Of a stretch of DNA of 64,000 nucleotides, positions 36,331 to 48,428 are shown piece by piece. Position numbers and translations under genes: made by a program. How positions within the stretch are numbered: position 1 is the first letter of the stretch; each line of letters begins with the position of its first letter. The notes under the pieces were generated by a model. That model had not been told where the DNA came from. It did no database searches and was given only the letters and a program-made list of their open reading frames with translations. Source of the stretch: Lumnitzera littorea (taxonomy: Eukaryota > Streptophyta > Magnoliopsida > Myrtales > Combretaceae); the NCBI GenBank assembly GCA_024138015.1, contig JAMXBB010000003.1, positions 71,526,385 through 71,590,384 of the forward strand. Reading direction: 5' to 3'.

Positions 36331-36996
36331 GGTCATGGTCTTGAAAGGAAAAGGACCCAATACTCAAGTAGAGAGTCAAAGTGATAAAAGTTTGAAAGAT
36401 AAGTTAATAGAAGAAGATATCTATCCCAAAAATCTAGATGAACTCATAGCCATGACGATCAAGCCAGTTGACCTAAAAGTAGATCCTGGTCAAAGGGAAA
36501 TTTTGTTTCACATGCAATATCTAATGAATAGGAAGACCCGTTCCTTAGTTGTTGATGGAGGAAGTTGCACCAATGTCGTTTCTACCGAGTTAGTGGAAAA
36601 GTTAAAATTGCTGACCTACCAACACCCTTGACCTTATAGGTTGAAGTGGTTTAATTACAAGGGTATGGTTCATGTGTATAAAAAAGCTTGGATAGCATTC
36701 AAGGCAGGACAATACGAAGATGAGATTGACTTCGATGTAGTCCCTATGAATGCTACGAATTTACTTCTTGGCCAACTATGGGAGTATGATTGGAAAGTGA
36801 TCCATAATGGCTTCCTTAACACTTACACAAATTAGAAGGATAGGGAAAGCTATTGCTTGACCCTCATGCGCGTTAAGGAAATCTAGAGACACTGGGTACC
36901 CATAGTGAAGCAAAAAGGCAAGAGAAGTTTTTTCAGCATCCCAACTTGTGCTCAATGTTTAACATCAAGGATGAATTCCTTTCAAACCCGCAGTAA
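36331..36996 (+). pseudogene. Element D protease and pol tail
   Basis: Follows the zinc knuckle. The active site reads SLVVDGGSCTNVVSTELVEK near 36545-36605, with catalytic Asp and both Gly intact. The PR tail follows (NLLLGQLWEYDWKVIHNGFL to about 36820), after a stop at about 36630. From about 36890 the sequence jumps to a short pol C-terminal tail (FNIKDEFLSNPQ) just before the right LTR. RT through integrase, normally about 2.5 kb, is missing. Confidence 0.85.
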
Positions 36997-37929
36997 TGAT
37001 AGGAATTAGCCTCCGACTATATCTAAGCCAAGCCTGACTTATCCCAAGCCGAGAACGTTCAACTCTTGCCAAGGTCGAGCAAGTACCAAAAGGACAAGAG
37101 GAATAAAAGGATCCACTCAACATCAAGTTTGTCATATGCCAATAAGTCGAGAGACTATACAACTTATCACTCAAGACCAAAGAACTATTCGGCACGGCAC
37201 AAAGAGACTAGTGCCGACTTATTCTAGAATGAGATATTTATGGGCCAACTTTTCTATTATCTTGGCCAAGCAATGCAAGACTTTAAGGACTCCTTCCCAA
37301 ACCCAGACATCCAATTGCCAACCTTGTCCGATTCGAATCCTGCTCCTTCCAGGATACGCTGAACAATCGCATGCCAACTTCCCCTGTAAAACGTACAATT
37401 TTGTATTCTTATACATGTTTGTCTTTATTTTATTTATGAGCCCAATTCTTTAGGGTTTAAAGCCTTGTACATTATTTACAGTTTTGTTACTAAGGTTTAT
37501 GACTTGCAATAAATAGCAATATTTTTAATTAGTAGGAGTACTAGAGAAGAAGACAATCATTAGATAGTGAATATACTTAAAACTTTCCTCTTTCAAGTTA
37601 GGTTATTCTTAAGCTCTTAAAGCTTACTTTACTGGATTATTGAGTGTTGATTAGACTCTTTAATCTTCCCCATGTTCATATCAATCTTGTTCTTAAGATT
37701 ATGGTAAACCCTTCATTTGAGCAAGTTAATAGGTCACATCTAACCTCTCATTTGAAATCTCGAGCAACATTTAGTATTCGTAAGTCATATTGAACCCTAT
37801 TTCAAGCTCAACCTCTGATTTTATTTATGTCTTGATGCATAATATCCATCCACATTCATACTCAAAACCCCCATTCTCACTTGAACCCAGATTGTGTCAT
37901 CTTTGGTTCCGAGACCCATTGTTGTATCA
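36997..37929 (+). repeat. Element D 3' LTR
   Basis: Begins TGATAGGAATTAGCC and ends GTTGTATCA. Compared with the 5' LTR it carries an extra ~40 bases near 37400-37440 and lacks part of the segment near 34780. Confidence 0.9.
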
Positions 37930-38985
37930 AGGACTGTAAGGTGAGTTACTGTCATAAGTTGGTTTATACAACAAGCCTATTGCGACTCTATGGCTTCGGT
38001 GTGTAACAACGATGATTCTAAAGATTTTTAATTCATTTCTTATTCTTATTAATAAGACGTGCTTCACTACTAACTCCTAATCTTAAGTGCACTCTATCTA
38101 AATCGCTTCAATAATAAAATAAGTTAATAATATGAAGAAGAGGAATTCCTTAAATACTTAATACAATAAATCAATACTATAAGAATTCTATAACTTATCG
38201 CTAAGGTTATAATAATTCTCTTCAATTGCGGTAGATTTATTCATGCATTGACTCTTGCAAACTCAATGCATAAAATCAAATAATCAAGTTGAAACTTTAG
38301 ATATAACAAATCAATCAATACAAAATACACCATTGAACTAACAAGAAATAGAGAATATAATTATAAAAAAAAAAAATGAGCACGTTACATGTTAATTCAA
38401 GACTTCACAGGTTTATATATCTTAAAGTCTATGCTAAAAACATAATAAAAATACAAACTTGCATAAAGAAATGAATAAACTCCTACATATTGTATTGAAC
38501 ACTTATTTCTTCTCTTTCTCTAGTATTCTCTCTCCTCTAATGAATATTTGGCTTCCTATTTATAAGGATTTGATAAAATAACTCCCATTTGGCAAGTTTT
38601 AAAAATCATGGAATGACTATGCCTATGGAACATGGGCATGGACTTAGGTATGGACTTCTCCTCACACAAATTCTTCAAAAACTTGATTAAATTCCTCAAC
38701 AAGGTAATCATAGCCAGGGAACATGGTCGTAGTCTTCAACCATTGTCCTCTCCAAACTCTAATCCTTGACAAAATTCTCTTTTAACACTTGCTATCATTG
38801 AGTCATTTTTCAAATCAAGTGGAATCCTTCTTAAAAAGCACACAATCTTCATTCTTTTCACTTTAAAGCTCTAAAATCACCGAATGACTTAATTAAGTAT
38901 CAAAATATTTGAAATCACTATACAATAGATTAAAATGACTATAAAAAAAATGTAACAAGAAATATACACAAAATTACACTCATCA

Positions 38986-39511
38986 ATCTCCCATAAAATG
39001 ATGCTAAGCTATGAAAGTTTCTCATATTGGCACAACAAGTTCGGCTTAGCCAATCAACTATAGCTCGAATTTTCTCTTCATCTACTTAAATGCCTCCTTC
39101 ACTAACTACACCTTCAAGGAAGACAACTTCTTCCTATGAAAAACAACATTTTTTCATGTTATTGAATAGCTTATAAGATCAAAGAACTTTGAGAACATCT
39201 CAAAGATGGTCTACATGACTAAAGAGTTCAAGACTATATACTAGAATGTCGTTAAATCACACCATAACAAATTTTCTAATTAAGTCTCTATGTACATGGT
39301 TCATCGACCTCATAAATGTACTTGGTGCATTAGATAGACCAAAAGGCATGATAGCCACTTATACCAGCCATAGCTCATCTTAAAGGCTATCTTCTATTCA
39401 TCTTGTAGCCTCATCTTGATCTAGTGATACCTAGAATTGATGTCAATCTTAAAGAACATCCTCACCTTGTACAACTCACCTAAGATATCATATAGTCTTA
39501 GGATGGGATAC
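38986..39511 (-). pseudogene. Element K reverse transcriptase, central part
   Basis: Read right to left on the minus strand: YPILRLYDILGELYKVRM, FFKIDINSRYH, then a shifted region where the FDD block should lie (about 39230-39280). VDEEKIRAIVDWLS and FHSLASFYGR end the piece at 38986, where solo LTR F2 interrupts. The palm Asp is present. The right end, at 39511, is cut by element F, so the RT fingers, protease and gag of K are not in the window. Confidence 0.8.
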
Positions 39512-40399
39512 TGATATAAGGCAAGAGCACTTATAATTTTGTCGATCTCTCAAGAACTTTGACTACTAATGCTCACTAGATCTCTACTATCTAACTGGCA
39601 AATTTAAGTTCAAGAATTTAAAGAACCTAAATTAAATTGCAGCAACTTACTAAATTGATTAACTAATTAATGTTTAGTAAAGAACTTAACAAGAAAGCTA
39701 TAAAATTGTAGATTAATAGAAGATTTTGAAACCGTATCTAGATCTTTGTTTCTCGTAGATCTAACATATGATTTTCCCTAAAAATAATCTAATTTCTTCT
39801 TTAATCTTTCTTGACCAAGAGAATTCTTTATTAAAGTTAATCACTTTCTCAAGTCAATTAACCATAATCTTAAAATCACCTATTAAAATCTCTCCTCAAT
39901 AGCATAACCTAAGGTCACATTCTGGCACAACAAATTCTCTACAATATAAACCAAGATTCTTGAAAGATCTTACAAATTATCTCTAATCTTGCAATAATCT
40001 TTATCGACTATGCCTAAATCTACTCTTATAGGAAATCTCTTAATTCTCTTATAAGATATCAAATTTTAGATCACCATCCATGAAAATAACAATCTAAAGA
40101 ATTAAGAATACATAGTTGAATCAAGAAAAAAAAATAAAAAAGTAATTAGATCTAATAAAAATCCTTATCACATAAATAGATCTAGGTTTCACAAGGCCTA
40201 GATATTAAATATCTACTCTCTACGCATCATAAAGTAATAACCTTGCATCAAAAAATGAAGGAATTTAGAAGAGTAAATCATGAAATCTAATAAAAATTGA
40301 ATCTTGAAGTCTTGCTCCCTTGAGTGTTCTTCTTTTGAAAAAGCTCTCCAAAGGTTATCTAAAATTTCTCTCAGAAAATCACTAAAGAAGCTTTATATA
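39512..40399 (-). repeat. Element F 3' LTR, first part
   Basis: Starts TGATATAAGGCAAGAGCAC inside K's RT, and aligns with solo LTR F50 from 'actcactagatct' onward. It is interrupted at 40399 (ATATA, 40395-40399) by element Y and resumes at 58037. The full LTR is about 1.26 kb. Confidence 0.85.
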
Positions 40400-43300
40400 T
40401 ATGAAGCCCTAAACAGGAGAAGTCGTAACAGTCTCGCCATGTAAACAAACTTAAGATAGAAGCTGACCTCATAATTACTATCGTAGATGTAATCGACACA
40501 AGTCGCATATGACTTAACCAACTTGAAGCATCCATTTTGATAGGTGTGGATGATCAAACCTGTGGCATAGTTTTATAAAATACTTGTTCTATGTAACCTA
40601 TTGTCCAATAATACGACAATATTTACATAAACGTTTCCCATCTAGAATTATAATTTACAATCAGAGTTTAGTAAAAACTATAGGTTTTGAAGTCTATTTA
40701 CAATAAGATAGGAAACTAGTTAGCATCCAAAGGAATTCCCAATTAATTTTCTCAAAACTCAAAAGAAAAGTTAAAAGCCTAGATTTAGTAGATTTCTTGT
40801 TGATCGCTTTTCCATCCAACAACACACTAACTTAGGGATAGTGATATCTGGAAATCTTAATCTTCACTTATCACCTACAAAAGAATCTATGGGAATATAA
40901 GCACAATTAGCTTAGTAAGTGAGATGGAGTTAGAAGAGTACCAAACAACTACAAGTAAAGTTATTAATTATGATGAAATGCAATGCAAACAATCATTTCA
41001 AACATCACACAATATTACCAAGTCCATTGTAAAGTTAGAGAAATTACATCAACTCTAACACGGATTGAGGAGTTTTACAGCGACTCAAATTAGACCAAAC
41101 CTAGGCTTATGCAATGAAGAATACCTTCCTCTCGTAAACATCTTCGAACCATAGCCCCTACTCTTACCACGACCCCTTCTCCTATCGTTTAGTTCGACTA
41201 GGGATAGAGAATGGACCATCTCAACTATCCCCATTGAAGGGAGTTGGTATTTAGCCTGACACTCCTAATCATTCCCTTAACGGTTGATATGCATGCTCAG
41301 TTTCATTAGTGATTAAATCGCTATTAGTTTTATTTAGGGCGATTAACCAGGTTCACATAATACAGAAATAATGCAATCATGCGAAACAGTATGCCAAGGA
41401 GTTTAACTCCTGTCACAATTAGATTATCAATCAGACACATGGCATGCACACCGTCAACTAATTTACAACCACAATCAAGTGCTCTTAAACTTTTAGATAA
41501 TTTGATGTAGTATCCCAACAAGCGGTATAGCCACGATCTTAACTTGCCTATCCAGATGCTCACTGTAGAAGACTCGTGTCTTCAACACCCTAATCATTGG
41601 GAAATCTTATATATACAAAATCCAGATTTAGTTTTCATAAGAATTACATAAACATTAAGGTTCTATGTAAAAGTATTTTGTTAAACGGTTATATATATAA
41701 ATATATATTTCTAAAGTATATTATTATTTTTGTTATATAATAAAATATAGTATTATTAAATAAGTTAAGTTAAGCTATTAAATATTAATAATATACGTAG
41801 TTTTACTATTACGTAATTACGTATAATATATCATTTCGATCGTATCAAAACATACTTTTAATCAGTTAAATCACGTTTTAATTATGATAAGGTCATTATA
41901 GTATGTAAATCCTTATAATATTATAGAGATATAAGTTATAACACCTAAGATTGTCTGATTTTAGTAAAAATAGTATCATTGAGTTCATGCACATCTAATA
42001 ACATATATTACGGTTCTTTTTCGAGAGATAACTTTTAAAGGGTATATAATGTTTCTAATATACCTATACATGCTTATAATGAATATTATCATATAGAACA
42101 TATTTTATGTAATTAAACCATATTTTGTCTAATTTACCAATATAACTAAATAATATGAGTATTATCTAACCTTAATATATTTATAATATATCCCAATTGT
42201 CAAATTATTATTAAATATATTAAATTTTCACTTTTTATCAAATATGACCAACATGTATATATGTAGTTTTTTTTTCATTATTTATCACATTTTAGCATAT
42301 TATTGCTAAAAACAAGTTCTAGTTCCTTATTTAAGCTATTTTATTACGTAAATTCGTAATAAATATCTCGGATTACCAAATAAATTACTTGAAAATTTCT
42401 ATAGACTCCTAAAAATATAAGGGATTCAATTATCACTTGGTTTCATGCCATCAATTTATTACTTATGTACTTGAAATTACAATTTTACCCCTAAATTTTA
42501 TTTAACTACCCAAATATTATCCTTTTTACACAAAATTATTTTCAACATATCCTAACATCATTATAATTCATCAAAAGTCAGTATATGTCAATTTCCTCAA
42601 TTAATTTCATAAAACCTATTTATTTCACATTTTCACCTTAATTTTGACTATTTTTAGGGCTAAAATTACATTAGATACTAAAAACACTCAGATAAAAAAA
42701 TCTGGCAACATAGGAACTATCTATATATCATGTATATCCTAAACAAAAATTTTAGGATGGAGACAACATCATTTGATACATTTATTTTGAAAGTCAAAAT
42801 TCGAGTGAATAATGACTTTCTTAAGCAAGTATATAAAATATTCTGAATTTTATAAAAATAAAGATATCACACAAAAGCATATCTAAAATAACCTAAATGT
42901 AAATTTTTTCGTAAATTTTTTGGTAGATTTAATATTTTTTAAAATTAAACGAAAAACAAGATAGAAATTTGACTTATTAATTCGTCAAAGCTTTGGTGGT
43001 CAACAATGTGGATGGGGGTTTAAAGCGTAAGGGAGGGTTGTCGAATGGCCTAAGCACTGGTGGATCTACTAAGGGTTGAAGTGGTGCAATAGTAAATTCA
43101 ATCTTGGTTTAGGAACTAGTAAGGCTCAATTATTGCTTTGTTTTTTTTTTCCCTATTTTATCTATTTTCCTATGATTTTTTCTAATCTTTTTCTTTTGTT
43201 AGTCTAAACTTTAAATTGCTAAACTTAGCATATCTAAGCTTAGTTAGTATTTATAAGGTATAAGGGCAGCTAACAAGGAATTTTTCTATTTATTTATTTA

Positions 43301-44008
43301 ATTATTTTTAGTAGGAGGTGTCTCTTTCTAAGGTAATTGCTTTTGACTCACCATTTTGTTATCCTATTCCACCGCTATGGTAAGTTTTCTAGCAATTTTG
43401 ATCCTTTTCCTTATAGTTTGGATAGAGTTTAGTTGATATTTTAGTTAAATATTAGTATTATATATATATATACTATGTTAATATTTAGTTATTTTATTAA
43501 TATATGAGTATATATCATATGTATACATCACGTATAACCTATATTTGTACTCATATAATTATCTTTCTCACATATCTTTTATTTTTAAGGTATATTTCTT
43601 ATTTATTTTTATGAATTCATTACATATTATATATAATTATGTAATTAGGTTAATTTACGGGTATAATTATCATATATACTAGGTATACTCATAAAAATAT
43701 GTATATACTCATATAATATATTATACTATATTATTTCGTTTTATAGCTTAATTAACTTACCTTTAAGTTCTTGTCATATTCTAAACTCAGTTTTAAGGGT
43801 TTTGATTATTTTTATACTATATTAAGTAATCATACTTCTAAGGGTAAAATTGAGATTTTGAGTCATTAGTTTCAAAATCTAACCTAATTAGGTTATTTTG
43901 ACTAACTTTTCTATCTTAATCTTAAAATTTAGGTTCAATTGGATAACTTTTCCCTAAAGGCCCTAAATCCAATTTTGATTGCCCTAAACGCGATTTTTTA
44001 GGCTTACA
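40400..44008 (-). repeat. Element Y 3' LTR (left copy)
   Basis: Plus strand begins TATGAAGCCCTAAACAGG and ends TTTTTTAGGCTTACA. The segment 40680-44008 aligns with 52013-58031 (less Z), and 40420-40680 aligns with the ends of X and Z ('agtcgtaacag', 'gatagaag'). It is very AT-rich (41600-42960 and 43400-43750) and has no gene. A 77-codon minus frame at 41330-41563 is partly kept at 52661-52849 with stops, so it is unlikely to be functional. Confidence 0.9.
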
Positions 44009-44020
44009 TTTCCACTAACC
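44009..44020 (-). other. Element Y polypurine tract
   Basis: The minus strand reads GGTTAGTGGAAA directly before the LTR start TGTAAGCC. Confidence 0.7.
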
Positions 44021-44089
44021 TTAAGAAAGTTTTTTCCTCAAAACTTTTGTTCCAAACATAATAACTACTTATTTCTTTAAAAAACTTAT

Positions 44090-45560
44090 TCCTTACCTTT
44101 TTCTTTTAAGAGTCTTAGGTAATGATTCTGCATTGCTGACTTCGATTCCTAAGTTAGCTATACTGTTAGACCATTACCCCATTAAACTTTCATGTACTCA
44201 ACTTCTCAATTTCCTAACTTTTGAATTCGATTTTTCAAGATCTTAATCAGCCTTTCTTCGACTATGTAATCTTCTTATAAGTCCATAGGTTTCAACTCCA
44301 CAATTGCATCTGGATTTTTTATGTATCTTCGTAACATTAACATATGAAATACGTCATGGTATCCAACTAAACTTAGTGGTAAAGCAATTTGGTAAGTAAC
44401 ATTCTCGATTCTTTCTAAGACTTCAAAAGGTCTAATATATTAGGGACTTAGCTTTTCTATAGAATCAAAGTGCTTAAACCCTTTAAGTGGTCTTATTTTA
44501 ACATACACATGATCTCCTATAGCAAACTTTATAGGTTTCCTTTTCAAATTTACCTAACTTTTGTACCAATCCTACGCTGCTTTCATCCTTTGTCATATTA
44601 TGTTAACTTTATTATTCATCTGTCTGATCATATCACATCCTGTCATTGCATATTCATCTTTCTCCCAATATAGTGGTGATCGACATTTTCGTCTATATAA
44701 AGCTTCATATGGTTCCATTTGAATTGTTGCTTGATAGCTACTATTATAAACAAACTCTACCAATGGCAAATACTGATCCTAGTCATCGCTGAAGCCCAGA
44801 ATACAACCTCTCAACATATGCTCAAGTATTTGAATAACTCTTTTCGATCATCCATCTGTTTGGGGATGATAGGTTATGCTAAATTGCAACTTAGTTCCTA
44901 AAGATCAATGGAAGTTTTTCCAAAACTTTGATACCAATCAACTATCCCTAGTTGATATAATACTTATCGGCATACCATGTAGTCTAACAATTTCTCTTAT
45001 ATATAGCCATGCTAGCTTTTTCATTAAATCACCAGTTCGATAAGGTAAGAAATAAATGCACTTAGTCAATCTGTCTACCACAACCCAAATTGAATCATGA
45101 CCTAATCTCGTCCTTAGGAACCTATTTCATAATGTGATCTCACTTCCATTGAGGTATTTCTAATGGTTGTAATAAACCACTGGATCTCTGATGTTCTGCC
45201 TTTACTTATTGGCATGTATTACACCCAGCAACATATTATGCCACATCCTTTTTCATGCCTATCCACCAAAACAATGATTTCAAATCGCAATATATCTTCT
45301 TCCAACTAGGATGCAATGTATAACTAGTGTCATGCACTTCATTCATTATTTCATTCCTCAACTTTAAGTTACTAAGCACACAAACTCTATTCTTATATCT
45401 TAACACGCCTTCAGTATCTACTTTGAAATTAAGCTCATCACCTGTATTTAACTTTTCCTTGGTTTCCTTCAATCTCATATCCTTACTGTGTTGAAGCTTA
45501 ATTCTCTCTATCAAGGTTAGTTATACTACTAAATTCATCAACTATCCATCAGTGTCATGC
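44090..45560 (-). pseudogene. Element Y integrase with chromodomain-like tail, inactive
   Basis: Right to left on the minus strand. The zinc-binding N-terminus at 45236-45514 has HDTSYTLHPSWKKIYCDL and FWWIGMKKDVA. The core at about 44730-45110 has VVVDRLTK and IREIVRLHGMPISIISTRDS. In the second block the catalytic Asp is Thr (STRD, not SDRD). The catalytic Glu position reads *SKRVIQ, Lys in place of Glu. A GPY-like region follows (FAIGDHVYVKIRPLKGFKHF, YIRPFEVLERI). A chromodomain-like tail (VEERLIKILKNRIQKLRS) ends near 44110. Two of three catalytic residues are therefore lost, besides the stops. Confidence 0.85.
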
Positions 45561-45599
45561 CATCTAAATTCAATTTCCAATATTTCAAATTCTTTAACC

Positions 45600-46080
45600 A
45601 ATTCACAGTGATTAATAAGTACTGAGGCCACTTATTCATAGTTCTTGTGACTTAATGCTTCTACTATAACATTGGCTTTGCTAGGATGGCAATTTATGGT
45701 TAAATCATAGTCCTTGATTAATTCCAACCAATACCATTGTCTCAAGTTCAATTCCTTTTGAGTGAAGAAATACTTTAAACTTTTATGATTTGTATATATC
45801 TCACAATGTTGTCTATATAAATAATGTCTCCAAATCTTTAAAGCAAATACTACAACTGCTAACTCTAAATCATGAGTTAGATAATTCCTCTCATGAGGCC
45901 TCAATTGCCTGGATGCATATGCTTCCACTTTTTTATCCTACATCAATGCACATCCTAATCTACTTTTGGAAGCATCACTATATACACAATAAAATTTACT
46001 TGGATCTAGCAAAATAAGTATTGGTGCTGAAATCAAATGATCCTTCAATTCATGGAAACTTTGTTCACAATCATCACTTA
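45600..46080 (-). pseudogene. Element Y RNase H
   Basis: The open minus-strand piece 45632-45928 encodes MEAYASRQLRPHERNY, LELAVVVFALKIWRHYLYRQ and TNHKSLKYFFTQKELNLRQ. This is the classical Ty3/gypsy RNase H with its His and second-half residues (a TDHKSL block with Asp changed to Asn). Upstream coding sequence to 46080 carries the first-Asp region with stops. Confidence 0.88.
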
Positions 46081-47206
46081 TTCAAATTTAAAATCCTTCT
46101 ATGTCAATTAAGTTAAAGGCTTAGCAATTTTCAAAAAGTTTTTTTATAAATCGCCTGTAATATCCCTCCATTTTAAGAAAACTTCTTACTTCCATTAAAG
46201 TAGTTGGTTGTTTCCATTCAGCTACTACTTTGACCTTTTCAAGATCCACTAAAATTCCTTTACCTGATACAATATGTCCTCAAATTGATATTCTATCCAA
46301 CTAGAATTCACACTTACTCAACTTAGCATATAGATGATCATCTCTCAACTTCTACAAGGCCAAACGTAGATGATCGACATGGTCCTTTTTAGTCTTAGAA
46401 TAAATTAAAATATCATCAATGAATACCACAAGAAATTTATCTAAGTACAATTGATATATCTAATTCATCAAATCCATAAACACAGTTGGTACATTTGGCA
46501 AACCGAAAGGCATTACTAAGAACTAATTGTACCCATATCTAGTTCAAAAAGCTATCTTTAACATATCCGCTAGCTTAATTCATAACTGATGACATCTACA
46601 ACTTAAATCAATTCATAAAAACATAGTAGCACCGTGTAGTTAATCAAACAAATCATCAATTATGGGTAGTGGATATTTATTCTTAATAGTCATTTTATTT
46701 ATCACCCGATAATCAATACACAACTTCATCATTCCATCTTTCTTTTTGACAAATAACACCAACACTCCCTAAGGAGACACACTAGGTCGTATGAATCCTT
46801 TATCCAATGGTTCTTGAAGTTGCTTATTTAACTCCTGAAATTCTATTGGTGACATTTGGTATGGAGCTTTTAATATTGGTTTGGTTCCTAGCACCAACTT
46901 TATAGAAAATTCTAATTCTCACTGTAGTGCTAATCTAGGTAATTCTTTTGGAAAGATATCAGGAAATTCACTTACTATCGGTATTTTTTATACTTTTGGG
47001 ATTTCCTTCTTTCACTCTATAGCAAATATCCAACAAAACTGTCATTCTTTAGTAATTTCATTCACTTCTTCTCTTACTTCCATTACTGATAACCACAAAC
47101 TTCATTCACCCGTCTTTCCCTGAAATATGACCTTACCCCTATCTAACGTTATAGTCTTATTTTGACAATCTACTTTTACTCTTTGTTTAGACAACTAATC
47201 TAATCC
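46081..47206 (-). pseudogene. Element Y reverse transcriptase
   Basis: Right to left: GLD*LSKQRVKVDCQNKTI, the protease-RT linker and palm entry (APYQMSPIEFQELNKQLQ, LDKGFIRPSVSP), then VKKKDGMMKLCIDYRVINKM and KNKYPLPIIDDLFD*LHGA. FLVMPFGLPNVPTVFMDLMN and the catalytic VVFIDDILIYSKT follow near 46395-46430. The IDD aspartates are intact. The palm block reads FL*IDLSCRCHQL, with a stop before a retained Asp. The thumb runs to about 46100. Several stops correspond to Trp or Gln in relatives. Confidence 0.88.
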
Positions 47207-48428
47207 TGATAACTCTAATTTTAAACATATTTTACATGATGCTTTTATAGTATTTCCCTTACATTTTTTGTTTTCTTTAAAGAAATTGATACTTAATTGA
47301 GTAAAATTTTGATTTCAAGGTTTGAACGCATTCTAGGATTGAAAATGAAGAAAAGGAATCAAGTTTCACTCAATTTAGAGTTCAAATGAAGGAGTTATGA
47401 AGTTTTGAAGTTATATAGTTTGGGAGATGGCCATGTCCCCAGGCTGTGTCCATCCAGAAAAATTTGTCAAGGTCAGAAAGTTATACGACCTGGGGACACA
47501 GCCATGTCCCAGGCCATGTCTAGTGACAAAAACAGAAACCTTACAATACATTATAAAAGGACATATTAGGGTTTCACAAGAAGAGAAGAGACTTGAGGAG
47601 AAGGAGAAGAAAAAGGCGAGAGCAACACCAACTTCAAGATTGGAGAGATTTTTCATCAATCAAAGGGGTTTTTCATGTTTTATTTTATGTTTTTTATGGA
47701 ACTCATTTTTAGATTCATTATGATAGCTTAGAATTCGTGTATTTAAGATTATGGAACCTAGGGTTTCATGTGACTCTTGGGTTGATTTATAATTTTCAAT
47801 AAAGTTTCTATCTTTTCTTGATTCAATTATGTTGTTTAATTATTAATTGATATTTCTAGAGTATCAATTTATGATATTATGCATGATGATTGAAAAATTG
47901 CATGTGTAATTAGATCTTGGCATAATTGGAGAGAATTACATGTATACTTAGAGATAAGATACGTGTTTCTTCCGGAAAGTTAATTATTTGTGTGGGAATT
48001 CATTATACATTAATGCAACTCTAAGTTATATTACTAAGTGAAGAGATTCCGGTAAATAATTTAGGATTAGGGTTAATATGCTTGAGAAAGGTATTAACTT
48101 TAATTATGAATCCCTCCGGTCAAGAATAATTGAAATTGAATTGAATATATTTTAAGCGATCACATGTTAAACACTAGGAGAAATAATTCCTAAATACGTT
48201 ATTACCTTTTTGAAGTCGTTCTTAGTTTTATTGCTTTCTAAATTGTTTAATCAAGTCTCATAATTAGTTTAGTTTGTTAATTTCAGTATTTTTAATTCAT
48301 TCAACTCATCCCAATTTTCCGGTTAGATAATAGAGCTAAGGTTAATATTAGTACTCAAAATCTCTAAGGGATCGACTTGGACTTACATCCGCTATATTGA
48401 AATTGATAGGTGCACTTGCCTGATATCA
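47207..48428 (+). mobile_element. Solo LTR F' (F family) in Y protease
   Basis: 1222-bp LTR beginning TGATAACTC and ending GCACTTGCCTGATATCA, flanked by AATCC (47202-47206) and ATTCC (48429-48433), one mismatch. It is in opposite orientation to F, F2 and F50. A TATA-like 'cattataaaagg' lies near 47550. The 98- and 82-codon frames at 47411-47723 lie in the LTR transcript region and have no known domain. The 'ggtgcacttgcc' end style recalls Athila/Tat LTRs. Confidence 0.88.
47427..47522. repeat. Inverted-repeat cluster in F'
   Basis: 'gccatgtccccaggctgtgtcc' is followed about 35 bases later by 'ggggacacagccatgtcccagg' and 'ccatgtc'. These are overlapping inverted copies of a GGACACRGCCATGTCC-type motif. 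Related motifs occur in F2, F50 and the F 3' LTR (58070-58130). Confidence 0.75.

Larger units (their letters stand above)
33937..37929 (+). mobile_element. Element D: gag-protease gypsy element, pol deleted
   Basis: Two LTRs (914 and 933 bp) flank a 2.1 kb interior that has a perfect primer site, gag and protease but no RT, RNase H or integrase. It sits inside solo LTR X. The flanks GGGAT and AGGAC match at three of five positions. The interior ends with MFNIKDEFLSNPQ, which looks like the very C-terminal tail of pol, so the missing pol was removed by internal deletion. It would depend on proteins supplied by relatives. Confidence 0.88.
31064..38009 (+). mobile_element. Solo LTR X (Tekay/Del-type), split by D
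   Basis: About 2.95 kb of LTR (31064-33936 plus 37930-38009). It starts TGTAAGCCC, ends GGTGTGTAACA, and is flanked by ACAAT and ACGAT, one mismatch. It aligns in opposite orientation with solo LTR Z and with element Y's LTRs. A TATA box, CTATAAATAGCC, lies near 31631. After D, the tail ('gttggtttatacaacaag', 'gcgactctatggcttcgg') matches the family end, showing the two parts were once joined. Frames at 33179-33487 are chance. Confidence 0.85.
30787..38985 (-). mobile_element. Solo LTR F2 (F family), split by X
   Basis: F-family LTR of about 1.25 kb (30787-31063 plus 38015-38985) inserted in K's RT. Its first bases, TAATACGG then 'atgcaagttcacctgttaa', align with the F-family start (TGATATCAGG, 'caagtgcacctatcaa'), and it ends ACACTCATCA. 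Flanks are ATCTT (30782-30786) and ATCTC (38986-38990). The TG-to-TA change at its start recurs across this window. It includes 'gcctatggaacatgggcatgg' near 38615, typical of the family's palindromic motifs. Confidence 0.8.

Noticed and set aside
36960..36996. Polypurine tract of element D
   Set aside because: The bases before the right LTR ('caaacccgcagtaa') are not purine-rich; the tract was lost or mutated.
41330..41563. 77-codon minus-strand frame partly shared with 52661-52849
   Set aside because: Similarity is simply LTR homology of Y. The second copy is truncated by stops, and no domain is visible.
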